This document shows positions 1 through 8,543 of a stretch of 64,000 nt of DNA, piece by piece; position 1 is the stretch's first letter, and the number at the start of each line of letters is the position of its first letter. Origin of the DNA: Rhodocyclales bacterium (GTDB lineage Bacteria > Pseudomonadota > Gammaproteobacteria > Burkholderiales > Rhodocyclaceae); the NCBI GenBank assembly GCA_016235805.1, contig JACRIY010000097.1, forward strand, positions 1 through 64,000. Direction: 5' to 3'. Under the pieces are notes generated by a model. That model did no database searches, was not told where the DNA came from, and saw nothing but the letters and a program-made list of their open reading frames with translations. The position numbers and the translations under genes were made by a program.

Positions 1-93
1 AAACACAGCCGTTGCCAGCCATGCCTGCATCTCTAGGCTACCGCCAGGGGAATGGCGGGTTCTCTGTCGAGATTTCTCCCGTAGAACAATCAA

Positions 94-2556
94 CTACGCG
101 ACTTCACGTCGCACGAACAGGTCGTTGTAGATCCTGCACAGTCGATCGCGCCGCTGTTGATCCTCATAGCACCATGCGGCGAAGCGCGCCTTCAGTGCTC
201 CGAGCCTCTCCCGCGCCGCCAACGTCTCCTCGCGGTTCACGATGTAGACGCCGTCCTTCTCCGGATGCGGGTCGCGCACCGTGGGCGTCTGCACGTTGAG
301 CGCCGACTGCAGCAGCTGCACTGCGTCCATTCGTCCGGTCCCGAACTCCTGGGTGCAGACCACGTTCTGTCGCACTTGCCACTCGTTCACCTTCACCGAC
401 CAGGTGCCGGCGAGGTCGAGGTAACGCACCGTGGCTTCCGGGACGCGCAGCACGTCCACGATGAACCGCTCGACGACGTCCGAGGGAATCCAGACGGCGC
501 CCAAGCGAGGCTCGATATCGCCAGGCGGAAGGTCCGCGGGGATGACCTTTTCGAGGGCCACCACATTGGCTTTGAACTCGGGCCCTGCTGCCAGCGCAGC
601 GTTCAGCTTGCGCTTCACGTCGCCGGACAGGTAGGCGTCTGCTGTCACGAACGCCTCGGAACCCGGGTCCTGGAACACCAAGCCGGCATCCAGCAGAGCG
701 CTAACAACATCGGCTTGGTCACCCTGCAGCAACTTGGCGATGTAGACGGCGTCCACCTTGCCGCGCCATTGCATGCACAGCGCCAGCGCCTCTTCCGGCG
801 TGTCGGCGGATACCGGCTCCTTCACGGGCGCCACCGTCCGGCCCTCGAAGATTGCGGCCTTGTGGGCCGCTTCCTGCTCGTCGTCGTAGTGCTCGAGAGA
901 CAGAAGGAGCGGGTAGTCCGGATCCCGCCGGAACGCGAGCGCGTTGGCTCGGCTGCTGAGACACCCGAACTTCGCCACGAACCTGTCGTACAGATCGTTC
1001 AATCGTCGACGCAGGCTCGCCTGCGTGCCATCCGGACCGTCCTCGAGCTGCGCCTTCAGCAAGTCCCGCGTGCAGTCGCGGATCTCGCACATCTTGGCAA
1101 CACGTTGGCGCGCGGCGCCGAAAAGGCGGGCTGTGATGTCCACGAGCTCGCCTCCCTCGGCGAGATGGATTCGCCCCTCCGCGACTACATAGCTCCCCGG
1201 CCGTGCACCTGACGGGGCCTGTGGCCGGGTGGGAGCCGGCAAGTTGGCCTCGCGTCCGCTGTACGCTGCTGCGGGGACCAACGCCGAGACGCGTGCCAAG
1301 GCATCGCGCAGAGGCCCTTCCAGCCGGGCTGTCGGGACGTGCGCGTAGCCGTTGCTCACCTTGTCGATCAAGCCGACGACGTTGCTGGGCCGTTCGGTGA
1401 ACCATGCGTTGATGCGCATGTACGGGTCCGAGCAGCGCGGATGGCGCAGCGCCGGCGGGACAAACGTCAGCTCCAGCCACGGTGCATCACTTGGCATTCG
1501 GACGGAGGCCTTGCGCTTGCGCAGGACCACGACGTCGGCCTGCACGTCCGTTCCCCCGAGCCCGGCGAAGGTGCCGGCGGGGAGGCGGAACGCGGTCAGC
1601 AGGTCGGCCTGAGATGCAAAGTACGCCCTCGCCGTGCGATCGGTTTCGTCCATCAGGAATGTGGACGTGACGACGCACATCAGGCCGCCCTCGCGGAGCA
1701 GCTCCAGTCCCTTGCCGACGAACCAGTTGTGGATGCTGAAGCGGCTGAAGGGTCGGTTGCGACCATCCATCACGCCGAAGCTCCCGAAGGGGATGTTCGA
1801 CACCACCAGGTCGAAGCTGCCTTCAGCCAGGTCGACCGTCTCGGTCGCCTGCCCGCGCACGTCGACCCCGTGCGGCGCATAGAGCGCGCGCAGGATGCGC
1901 GCAGCGATGTCGTCGAGCTCGATCGCTGTGACGCGGCTCTTGCGAGCGATGGCTTGCGGCATGCAGCCAATGAAGTGGCCCACCCCGGCGCTCGGCTCAA
2001 GGATCGAGCCACCATCGAACCCCATTGTCTGCAGCGCTCGCCACAGCCAGTGGACCACCATCGGGTCGGTGTAGTGGCTCGTATTGACCGAGGCCAGCGC
2101 TGCGCCGTGCTCCTCCGCACTCAGCAGGCTTTGCAGCCGGTCTGCGCGTGCGCGCCAGCCGGGGTCGCCTGAGTTGCTGTTGAAGGCGCCTGGCAGGCCG
2201 CCCCAGCCCGTGAAGCGAAGCAGAGTCCGGCGTTCGTCGTCAGTGAGCGGCTGTGGATTGGCCTCCACTCGTCGCAACATCTCGATCGCGGCGATGTTCG
2301 CCTCGAACTTCGCGACGGGCGTGGACAAACCGTCGAGGCTCGCGTCCGACCAGGTGGGCCAGGCCCACGATCGGACGGCGGTGCCTCTTCGCTGCGGCCG
2401 CCACGCGCTGCGCGCAATGACGGGCGGTTGGGAGTGAGAAAGCTCTTCGCGGGGCACGGTCGGCGCGTCGGCGAAGAGGTCGGGAATGGCTTGGTCGTCG
2501 TGATCGCCAAAGCCAGGGAGCCAGAGGCTGTGCGCCTCCGTGGCTACTCGTGCCAT
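94..2556 (-). CDS. N6-type DNA methylase domain protein, helicase half absent
   Basis: This 820-residue protein looks like the methylase half of the large methylase-helicase enzymes found on phages and mobile elements. The segment FTGWGGLP opens the domain, EPSAGVGHF is the SAM-binding motif I, and SNIPFG stands where NPPY/F motif IV is expected. A tail with IYNDLF follows. In the long relatives I know, that point leads into an SF2 helicase, but here a stop comes a few residues later. The start at 2556 has GGAG seven bases upstream; an open frame extends further but lacks such a site. DNA methylation or anti-restriction is inferred. The helicase part may be lost or lie beyond the left edge. 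Confidence 0.7.
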   Translation of the reverse strand: MARVATEAHSLWLPGFGDHDDQAIPDLFADAPTVPREELSHSQPPVIARSAWRPQRRGTAVRSWAWPTWSDASLDGLSTPVAKFEANIAAIEMLRRVEANPQPLTDDERRTLLRFTGWGGLPGAFNSNSGDPGWRARADRLQSLLSAEEHGAALASVNTSHYTDPMVVHWLWRALQTMGFDGGSILEPSAGVGHFIGCMPQAIARKSRVTAIELDDIAARILRALYAPHGVDVRGQATETVDLAEGSFDLVVSNIPFGSFGVMDGRNRPFSRFSIHNWFVGKGLELLREGGLMCVVTSTFLMDETDRTARAYFASQADLLTAFRLPAGTFAGLGGTDVQADVVVLRKRKASVRMPSDAPWLELTFVPPALRHPRCSDPYMRINAWFTERPSNVVGLIDKVSNGYAHVPTARLEGPLRDALARVSALVPAAAYSGREANLPAPTRPQAPSGARPGSYVVAEGRIHLAEGGELVDITARLFGAARQRVAKMCEIRDCTRDLLKAQLEDGPDGTQASLRRRLNDLYDRFVAKFGCLSSRANALAFRRDPDYPLLLSLEHYDDEQEAAHKAAIFEGRTVAPVKEPVSADTPEEALALCMQWRGKVDAVYIAKLLQGDQADVVSALLDAGLVFQDPGSEAFVTADAYLSGDVKRKLNAALAAGPEFKANVVALEKVIPADLPPGDIEPRLGAVWIPSDVVERFIVDVLRVPEATVRYLDLAGTWSVKVNEWQVRQNVVCTQEFGTGRMDAVQLLQSALNVQTPTVRDPHPEKDGVYIVNREETLAARERLGALKARFAAWCYEDQQRRDRLCRIYNDLFVRREVA

Positions 2557-2581
2557 GGGTTTTCTCCAAAGAATTGGAGAG

Positions 2582-2629
2582 CCCACGTCCCCGGCGGGGA
2601 GCGTGAGCTCCCCGTGGGGATGTCCGGGT
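2582..2629 (-). promoter_or_regulatory. hairpin leader upstream of the methylase gene
   Basis: Read leftward, this starts ACCCGG, then an outer stem CCCAC/GTGGG enclosing a 7-bp stem GGGGAGC/GCTCCCC, then a CCGGGG segment that could pair with the opening CCCGG. It lies about 25 bases before the start codon at 2556. It resembles leaders at 18718, 19362, 37231, 38387 and 39026. The function is unknown; translational control or an operator are both possible. Confidence 0.4.
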
Positions 2630-2758
2630 GTCGACAGGGCGACGCCGGTAGGAATGAAGGTTGGCCAGCGGCACCGGCAGTCGCAGGTAGCGCGAGTACC
2701 GGGCCGCGAGGGCGCCGTCGGATTCAGAGCGATGGCCCGCTGGACCGGATCGATCTCT

Positions 2759-2930
2759 GCGCGGCCCGTGTGTGGGGCGCGCGTTGGGAAGTGCAGGTCA
2801 CGACTGCGAACGCCGACTGCTGTCGGACCGCCAAGAGGCGGGCTTGGCATTGCGCCAGATGCGGAATCGAGTATGCACAGCGGCCCTGGCTCACGTAAAG
2901 CCTTCGCGCCGGCTGTCGCATGTGCATTGG
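2759..2930 (+). ncRNA. conserved structured RNA, copy A (radC-motif-like candidate)
   Basis: Stem 1 (2759-2782) has 9 paired positions with one mismatch. A 26-base block (2789-2814, core GGTCACGAC) is identical to the block at 39300-39325. Stem 2 (2828-2841, CCGCC/GGCGG with an AAGA loop) follows. Further landmarks are CGCCAGATGCG at 2853 and TCGCATGTGCA near 2915. The same order and spacing recur at 19501 and 39279 with different stem sequences that still pair. Downstream are a short leader frame and a recombinase-like gene. The published radC RNA motif precedes integrase, methylase and antirestriction genes. The assignment is by context, not by covariance search. Confidence 0.55.
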
Positions 2931-3128
2931 GGCATTGAGCGCCAACGTGTTTGAGCCACCGGCGATGAAGTTGTTACCGCCGGGCTCGCTGGAAGGCCGG
3001 GCGGTGCCGGTCATCGCGACCTGCGATTGGAGTCGGCATTTCCGTTGGCACACCCTCCGTAGACCAGGTTCCATAGAGCTTGGAACGGACAGCGGCGACC
3101 CGCTGCGCCGGCGCCGCCCAACACAGGC

Positions 3129-3218
3129 ATGGAGATGGAACAACGACCCCTTCTGCAACAGCAATGGGCTGCCGAGACGCACGGTTTGAGCGCAGGTACC
3201 TCCCGGAGAACACCGTGA
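3129..3218 (+). CDS. possible leader peptide coupled to the recombinase gene
   Basis: A 29-residue frame opens at ATG 3129 (a second ATG follows at 3135 after GGAG) and stops at TGA 3216-3218. The stop overlaps the GTG start of the next gene as GTGA. The peptide is rich in Gln and Arg and matches nothing I recognise. The exact stop/start overlap suggests translational coupling. Between copy A and this frame (2931-3128) I see no other gene. Confidence 0.3.
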   Translation: MEMEQRPLLQQQWAAETHGLSAGTSRRTP

Positions 3219-4126
3219 AGGACGAAACGCGGGAACGTGCGGTGTCGATGCTGTCCGCGCTACTGGAAGGTGGGCAGACCTACCGAGAGGTGGCCCGCGC
3301 ACGCGGCATCGGCCACTCGACGGTGGAGCGGCAGGTGAAGGCACTTCTTTGGCAGGTAGCGCGCGCCGCTCCCTTGCCTGGCGTGCCTGATGTCGACATC
3401 GCCTCCCTGGGCCAGTTGCGGCAGCACGCCCGTGCCGTGATGGATGCTGTGCGCTCAGCTTCGACGACAGGCGGGGATCACCCTCTCACAGACCTCGACG
3501 AGGCGGAGGTCTTGGCCGGGATCCGCCGAATCCGACGCCTGAGCGAGAACGCCAACCGGGACGTCGCGCTGCTCCTGACGTTGCTGTGCACCGGTGCGAA
3601 GCCCCTGGAGATCGCGCGGATGCGGGTGCTGGACTACCTGGCCGCCGACGGCGCCGCCCGCCGCGAAAGCACACTGCCGTGTGCCGCGGCGCTCGGGGGC
3701 AGAGAGCGTTCCCTCTTCTTCGACTCCGAGCGGGCATGTGAAGCGATCGATGCGTACCTTGAGGAGCGCACGCGCCGGCGCATCGGCGTGGCGCAGGCAG
3801 ACGCTTACCGAGGGCTGGATCCACACAGCGCGCTGTTCCTGACGGAGGGGGGCAAGCCCTTCCGGATCAGGGCCCGCAGTCCCGACGACCCGCGCCCCAC
3901 CTGTCCCGTCCTGCTCGCCACGTTCGCCGGAATCTTCCGTCGTGCAGGCTGGAGGGGGGTCAACACCCAACACGTCCGGCGGCTGTTTGCGCAGCGGGTG
4001 GCGGGCAAGGGCGCGGACAAGCAGCAGTTGGGGGCGTTGCTCGGTCTCACGAGCGACCGCGCCGTGAAGCGACTGCTCGAGCGGCGGCCCCGGCCGCTGT
4101 CCGACCTCGTGAAGGACCTGGTCTGA
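3215..4126 (+). CDS. tyrosine-recombinase-like protein
   Basis: This protein has 303 residues. An N-terminal helix-turn-helix-like segment (about residues 10-45, with TYREVARARGIGHSTVE) precedes an integrase-like region. The C-terminal part has NTQHVRRLFAQRVAGKG and a GALLGLTSDRAV segment. That resembles the HxxR and C-terminal helices of tyrosine recombinases, but I cannot assign a catalytic tyrosine with confidence. GTG 3215 is chosen because GGAGA lies five bases upstream. It is the first gene after RNA copy A and heads the DNA-processing run. A role in integration or DNA binding is inferred, and it may be catalytically inactive. Confidence 0.55.
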   Translation: MKDETRERAVSMLSALLEGGQTYREVARARGIGHSTVERQVKALLWQVARAAPLPGVPDVDIASLGQLRQHARAVMDAVRSASTTGGDHPLTDLDEAEVLAGIRRIRRLSENANRDVALLLTLLCTGAKPLEIARMRVLDYLAADGAARRESTLPCAAALGGRERSLFFDSERACEAIDAYLEERTRRRIGVAQADAYRGLDPHSALFLTEGGKPFRIRARSPDDPRPTCPVLLATFAGIFRRAGWRGVNTQHVRRLFAQRVAGKGADKQQLGALLGLTSDRAVKRLLERRPRPLSDLVKDLV

Positions 4127-4152
4127 CCCGGGCCCAAAGAGAAGGAGAGGCG

Positions 4153-5475
4153 ATGGACACCAGGTACTTTGTTCGAGGCCGCGTCTTCGCCGCCGGCGAC
4201 GGACAACTGCAGGCAGCGCTCGCGCGGATCTACGAGTCTTCCGAACGACCGCGATGCCTGTGCGTGCAAGGCGGCGTGGAGATGTACATCGCGCGCCATG
4301 CCGAATTCGTGATCAAGCGCATGCCAGGCACAGGCCACCTGCATCACGCCACGTGCCCGTCCTTCGAGCCCGAGGCTGGCGAATCCGGCCTCGGCGAACT
4401 GCTCGGTGAGGCGATCGTCGAGCACGCGCCGGAGCAGGTGGAGATCCGGACTGCGTTCCCGCTGGCAAGGGTCGCGGGCAAGCCGATGCCCAAAGGGGAG
4501 CCGGCTGATGATCCCGTCGTCGTCAACGCACCCCGCAAGCGGATGAGCCTGCGGGCTGTGCTGCACTTCCTGTACGACCGGGCCGGCTTCAATCGGTGGT
4601 ACCCGGCGATGGAGGGCAGGCGTTCGCAGGCCGTCATCCAGCGCTACCTGACTGCTGCGGCCAAGGGCGTCACCCTCAAAGGCGGAACGCTGGAAGAGCG
4701 GCTGTACGTGCCCGAGCAGTTTCGGTCCGCTGACGCGGAAGAAATCGGTCAGCGGCGGCGGCGCAAGCTCGCGATGCTGATGTCGCCAGAGTCCGATGTC
4801 TCGTTCAAGATGGCGATCGTCGTGGGCCAGCTCAACGGCGTGGAGGCGACCGCATACGGGCGGCGCCTGGCGATCAAGCACATGCCGGACGTACCGCTGT
4901 ACATCGACACGAAGGCCTGGGAAAAGGCAGAGCGCGGCTACAAGGCGATCTTGCAGGCGGTCGACGCCGATGTGGAGCGCAAACCGAGGATCGTGTTGGC
5001 CGCGCTCATCTATGCGAAGCGCGAGCACCTGTACCAGATCGACTCGCTGACCATGATGCTCGTCACCGACCAGTGGATTCCGCTCGACGGCCTGTACGAA
5101 CTGCCATTGATCGAAGCGCTGCAGCAGCAAGGCAGGTCGTTCTTCAAGCCCCTGAAGTTCGACGCCAAGACCGCCGCGGGTTTCCCGAACGTGCTGCTGC
5201 TTGATGGCGGTTCCCAGCCGCTGCCGATGCATGTAGTTAGCGCATTCGCGGACATCAAGGATCGAGCCGTCAAGGACAAGGCGATCAAGTCAAGCACGCA
5301 TCGACCTTGGATCTGGGAGACGGACAAGCCCCTGCCTGACTTTCCTCCGCGAGGGGTGCTTGACCGGGCTGCAGGGCACCGCGACGCGCACCGCCGTGAC
5401 GCCGAGCCCGCCGAATCTGCTGGCGGCGAAACATCGAACGTCTTCACGGTGGAGCGGCACAGCGGAGTGACATGA
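4153..5475 (+). CDS. DUF1173 family protein
   Basis: This 440-residue protein matches DUF1173 proteins of betaproteobacterial plasmids and islands. The recognisable N-terminus includes the segments RPRCLCVQGGVEMYIA and CPSFEPE, followed by GLGELLGEA. No catalytic motif or membrane segment is visible and the family has no established function. The start has GGAGAG seven bases upstream, 26 bases after the recombinase-like gene, so co-transcription is likely. Conserved cysteines near residues 37 and 75 could bind metal, but this is a guess. Confidence 0.75.
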   Translation: MDTRYFVRGRVFAAGDGQLQAALARIYESSERPRCLCVQGGVEMYIARHAEFVIKRMPGTGHLHHATCPSFEPEAGESGLGELLGEAIVEHAPEQVEIRTAFPLARVAGKPMPKGEPADDPVVVNAPRKRMSLRAVLHFLYDRAGFNRWYPAMEGRRSQAVIQRYLTAAAKGVTLKGGTLEERLYVPEQFRSADAEEIGQRRRRKLAMLMSPESDVSFKMAIVVGQLNGVEATAYGRRLAIKHMPDVPLYIDTKAWEKAERGYKAILQAVDADVERKPRIVLAALIYAKREHLYQIDSLTMMLVTDQWIPLDGLYELPLIEALQQQGRSFFKPLKFDAKTAAGFPNVLLLDGGSQPLPMHVVSAFADIKDRAVKDKAIKSSTHRPWIWETDKPLPDFPPRGVLDRAAGHRDAHRRDAEPAESAGGETSNVFTVERHSGVT

Positions 5476-5503
5476 TGGAAGTCACACCGGCCAGGGGAAG
5501 AGC

Positions 5504-6085
5504 ATGACCAGTCGCACGTGGAAGCCGCAAAGACACGCTGTCGCTGCAATCGGTGCCTCCGCCCCACTGCCGTCGATGGCGGTCGATCCGCTCATAACCG
5601 AGCGGACGATCTTCAATGTCGATCGCACGCACCGGTTCACCCTGTTTCGCCATTGGGGCGATGCGGATGACTTCGCCTGCGGCATAAGCATGAACCCTTC
5701 CGGTGCGGCCGAGGACGTAAGTGATCCCACGGTCGACGGCATGTGCCGTAGGGCGCGCGAGTATTGGGGCGTCGGTGCCTACTACCAGCTGAACGTGATG
5801 TCGGTCCGCGGAACGTACTCGGCGGAGTTGAAAAAGACCGGCGTGGTGAACCTTCCGGAGAACGACGAGTGGATCCGACGCATCGCTTCGTCAGCGCGCC
5901 TTGTGATTGTGAGCTGGGGGAACCCCGGTCATAAGTCCGGGCGCGGTCCGATCGTCGCCGGGATACTGCGACAGGTGTGTGATCCGAACAGGGTGTTTTG
6001 CTTCGGCAGAAACAAGAACGGGTCACCAGTGCATCCCCTCTATCAGCGTTTGGATGCTCCGTTGCTGCCATTCTTCGCAGACTGA
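5504..6085 (+). CDS. DUF1643 family protein
   Basis: This 193-residue protein fits DUF1643. Family-like segments are SMNPSGAAEDVSDPTV (residues about 62-77), LNVMSVRGTYS, VSWGNPG and HPLYQ near the end. The family is common on mobile elements and its biochemical role is not established. The start follows GGGGAAGAGC. The gene is 28 bases downstream of DUF1173 and in the same direction. The intergenic stretch to the next start (6086-6334) shows no gene that I can support. Confidence 0.75.
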   Translation: MTSRTWKPQRHAVAAIGASAPLPSMAVDPLITERTIFNVDRTHRFTLFRHWGDADDFACGISMNPSGAAEDVSDPTVDGMCRRAREYWGVGAYYQLNVMSVRGTYSAELKKTGVVNLPENDEWIRRIASSARLVIVSWGNPGHKSGRGPIVAGILRQVCDPNRVFCFGRNKNGSPVHPLYQRLDAPLLPFFAD

Positions 6086-6334
6086 CGGGGAAGCCAGCTT
6101 GGAAAGCTTGCGCGCAAACAAGGCCTGCGATCTGCAGGTGAAGGCGACTGGTCGAATCGTTCGTACTGTGAGGCCTGCAGCAAGGCCGAGCGCGCAGCGC
6201 ATGTGCAGGGCGGCACTGGCGCCGCGCGCGCGTTCTGCGACGAACAGCGAAAGAAGTGGAAGTCGACGGAGAGCGTTTGCGCCGGCCTTGATGCCGGGCA
6301 CTCCTGCGGAACCATGGTTCCAGGAGTCCCCATC

Positions 6335-8527
6335 ATGGCAAACACCAACCACTCCGTTACGGGCCGCCGTGGCCGAGAGCCGCTATTGACGTTTGAGCAG
6401 TGTCTTCAGATCGCCAGTGAGTTCGACGGCACCACGGCCACCATTGACCGGCTGCTGGCCCAGTGGCGGAAGACGGTTCCGGGCCTGAAGCGGCACAACG
6501 TCGCCACGGCTGCGCGCCGCGGCGGATACGAGACCAGCAAGGAGCGGAAGGCCTGGACGGATGCGGAGGACCAGTTCCTGCGCGACAACTGGCATCGCTT
6601 GTCCGGCGACGAGATCGCAAGGCAGCTGGGGCGCACGTTCACCTCGGTCAACCTCCGACACAAGCGCCTCGGCATCGGCCGGTACGACGGACAGGAGCTC
6701 ACGATCCGTGACCTAGAAGACCTGACCAAGATCGACCACCGGCAATGGCACGACTTCATCGCGAGGGGCTGGCTCAAGGCGCGAAAGCGGCAGCGCCGAT
6801 GCGGTGCAACCCCGATCACATACGTCGCCACCACGTCGCTACATGCCATGCTGCGTGACCACCCCGAGATCTACGACTATCGCGGCGCGCCGAAGCGCAC
6901 GCGCGCGTTGCTGGAGCTCGACAGCCTGCCGGACGCCCCCGCCTGGAAGCGCGTGGTCTGCACCTCGGATGCCTGGCAGTCCGGTGTGCGGCAGATGCCG
7001 GCGGGTCGTACGGTGACGCACGGCACTGCCGCGATGGCCGATCGCCTGCAGCAGTTCAGGCTGCCATCCTGCGCGGCGACCGGCGGGACCTCGTTCTGGA
7101 GTCCGCTGTACAGCCTTCCGATGTGCCCGCGATGCGGCTGTCAGGTCTCGCGCTACTCGCCGGACGCGCTGTTCACGGACATGGATCCTGGGGACGACGA
7201 AGTGATCGCGATCCAGGCGCGCAAGCTCGCCTTGAGTTGGAGCGAGGGACGGTTGCTCGACGCCGATGGCCGGACCGTCGACGACCGCGACGTCCTCTCG
7301 GCGCTCTTCGACGGCACCCGCAACGCGGGCCGCTCGCTCAAGGCCTTCGAGAAGCTGCTGAGCGCCGGCCTGTCGTTGGCGTCCACGAGCGCGGTGCCTC
7401 AGCAGGTCCTGCTCGAGAACATCCTGAGGATCGAGCTTCGGCCCGATCAAGAGGAGGCGCTGCAGTCGTTCGTCGCCACCGGTGCGATGACCGCGGCCCA
7501 TGCGATGAGCTTCGGCAAGAGCACGCTGGGCATGATGGCCATGACCCGCATTCCGGGCCGACACTTGCTGATGGTCGACACGCAGCTGGTTCGGGATCAG
7601 TGGATCGAGAAGCTCTCGGCCTCGGCGCCCAAGGTCGAAGTGGTCCAGCGCGCCAAGCCGTCCATGCACGAGGTGCGGGTGTTCGACCGCGATGGCAGCT
7701 TGCGCTCGTCGATACACGTCTACAGCTACCAGACGAGGGCCAGGCTCGACGGGCTTTGGGTGGTCGGCTGCTTCGATGAGGTCCACCGCCTGCCGGCCCG
7801 CCGCGCTCACCGCCACGCGTTCGTGCAGACGCAATACCGCATCGGGCTGTCGTCGACGCCCGACATGCGCTGCGACGGCCGCGGCGCATTCGTCAGCAAG
7901 ATGACGGGGGCGATCGTCGGCGACGACTGGACCGGACAGATGGCGGCGGGGGTCGTGCCGCGCATCCCGGTCAAGGTCATGCTCGTGGAGGACCTGGAGC
8001 ACAAGCACGAGGTGGTTGGAACGCTGCTGGCCCAGCACGATTCCGTGGTCGTGCTGTGCGAGTCGATCGCGGACGGCGAAGAGCTTCGGCTGCGCTACGG
8101 CATCCCGTTCATCAGCAGCCGCACCAAGGACAAGCTCAAGGTGCTGCGAAGCGCAAAGAGCATGGTCTTGTCGCGGGTGGGCGACGCAGGCATCAGCGTG
8201 CCGCACTGCCAGGTCACGGTGGACCACTCGGGCCTGTTCGGCTCGCGCATCCAGAGCCTGCAACGCCTCGGCCGGCTCATGCATTCGCAGCGTGCGCTGT
8301 ACCACTGCATATTGATGACCCACGAGGAGCGGTACGAGCGTTTCGCAGCGCGTGTTGACGCCATCAAGGCCAAGGGATTTCCGGTGGAAGAAGTCCGAGC
8401 GCAGCGGCAGAACGCATCGGTGCATCGACTGATCTCCCCGACGTTGCAGGCGCGTGTGTCTGCCCAAGAGAACCAGTTCCTGTCGCTCTTGGGCTGGCGG
8501 CGCGACGAGTTGAACCAGGCCGCCTGA
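6335..8527 (+). CDS. XPB-like SF2 helicase with N-terminal DNA-binding region
   Basis: This 730-residue protein has two parts. Residues about 60-120 look like a SANT/Myb-type or other helix-turn-helix region (WTDAEDQFLRDNWHRLS, then EIARQLGRT). A CPRCGC cluster sits near residue 263. The helicase core begins about residue 370 (LRPDQEEAL). It has a degenerate Walker A (AMSFGKST, near 390), a DEVH box (near 480), SSTP as motif III and QRLGR as motif VI (near 642). This order is that of Rad25/XPB-type helicases. ATG 6335 follows AGGAG at nine bases; upstream in-frame starts lack one. DNA unwinding during transfer or repair is inferred. Confidence 0.7.
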   Translation: MANTNHSVTGRRGREPLLTFEQCLQIASEFDGTTATIDRLLAQWRKTVPGLKRHNVATAARRGGYETSKERKAWTDAEDQFLRDNWHRLSGDEIARQLGRTFTSVNLRHKRLGIGRYDGQELTIRDLEDLTKIDHRQWHDFIARGWLKARKRQRRCGATPITYVATTSLHAMLRDHPEIYDYRGAPKRTRALLELDSLPDAPAWKRVVCTSDAWQSGVRQMPAGRTVTHGTAAMADRLQQFRLPSCAATGGTSFWSPLYSLPMCPRCGCQVSRYSPDALFTDMDPGDDEVIAIQARKLALSWSEGRLLDADGRTVDDRDVLSALFDGTRNAGRSLKAFEKLLSAGLSLASTSAVPQQVLLENILRIELRPDQEEALQSFVATGAMTAAHAMSFGKSTLGMMAMTRIPGRHLLMVDTQLVRDQWIEKLSASAPKVEVVQRAKPSMHEVRVFDRDGSLRSSIHVYSYQTRARLDGLWVVGCFDEVHRLPARRAHRHAFVQTQYRIGLSSTPDMRCDGRGAFVSKMTGAIVGDDWTGQMAAGVVPRIPVKVMLVEDLEHKHEVVGTLLAQHDSVVVLCESIADGEELRLRYGIPFISSRTKDKLKVLRSAKSMVLSRVGDAGISVPHCQVTVDHSGLFGSRIQSLQRLGRLMHSQRALYHCILMTHEERYERFAARVDAIKAKGFPVEEVRAQRQNASVHRLISPTLQARVSAQENQFLSLLGWRRDELNQAA

Positions 8528-8543
8528 ACCGTAGCCTGGTCAC

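Noticed and set aside
1..93. Possible start of another leftward gene and a CCGCCA/TGGCGG hairpin
   Set aside because: Only about ten codons remain before the window edge, and the hairpin has no T-run; too little to call.
3805..5232. Long leftward open frame opposite the DUF1173 gene
   Set aside because: It mirrors the codon structure of the recognised rightward gene, has no ribosome site and no family resemblance; high GC produces such antisense frames.
6839..8467. Long leftward open frame opposite the XPB-like helicase
   Set aside because: Low-complexity Arg/His/Ala composition and complete overlap with a gene whose helicase motifs are clear.
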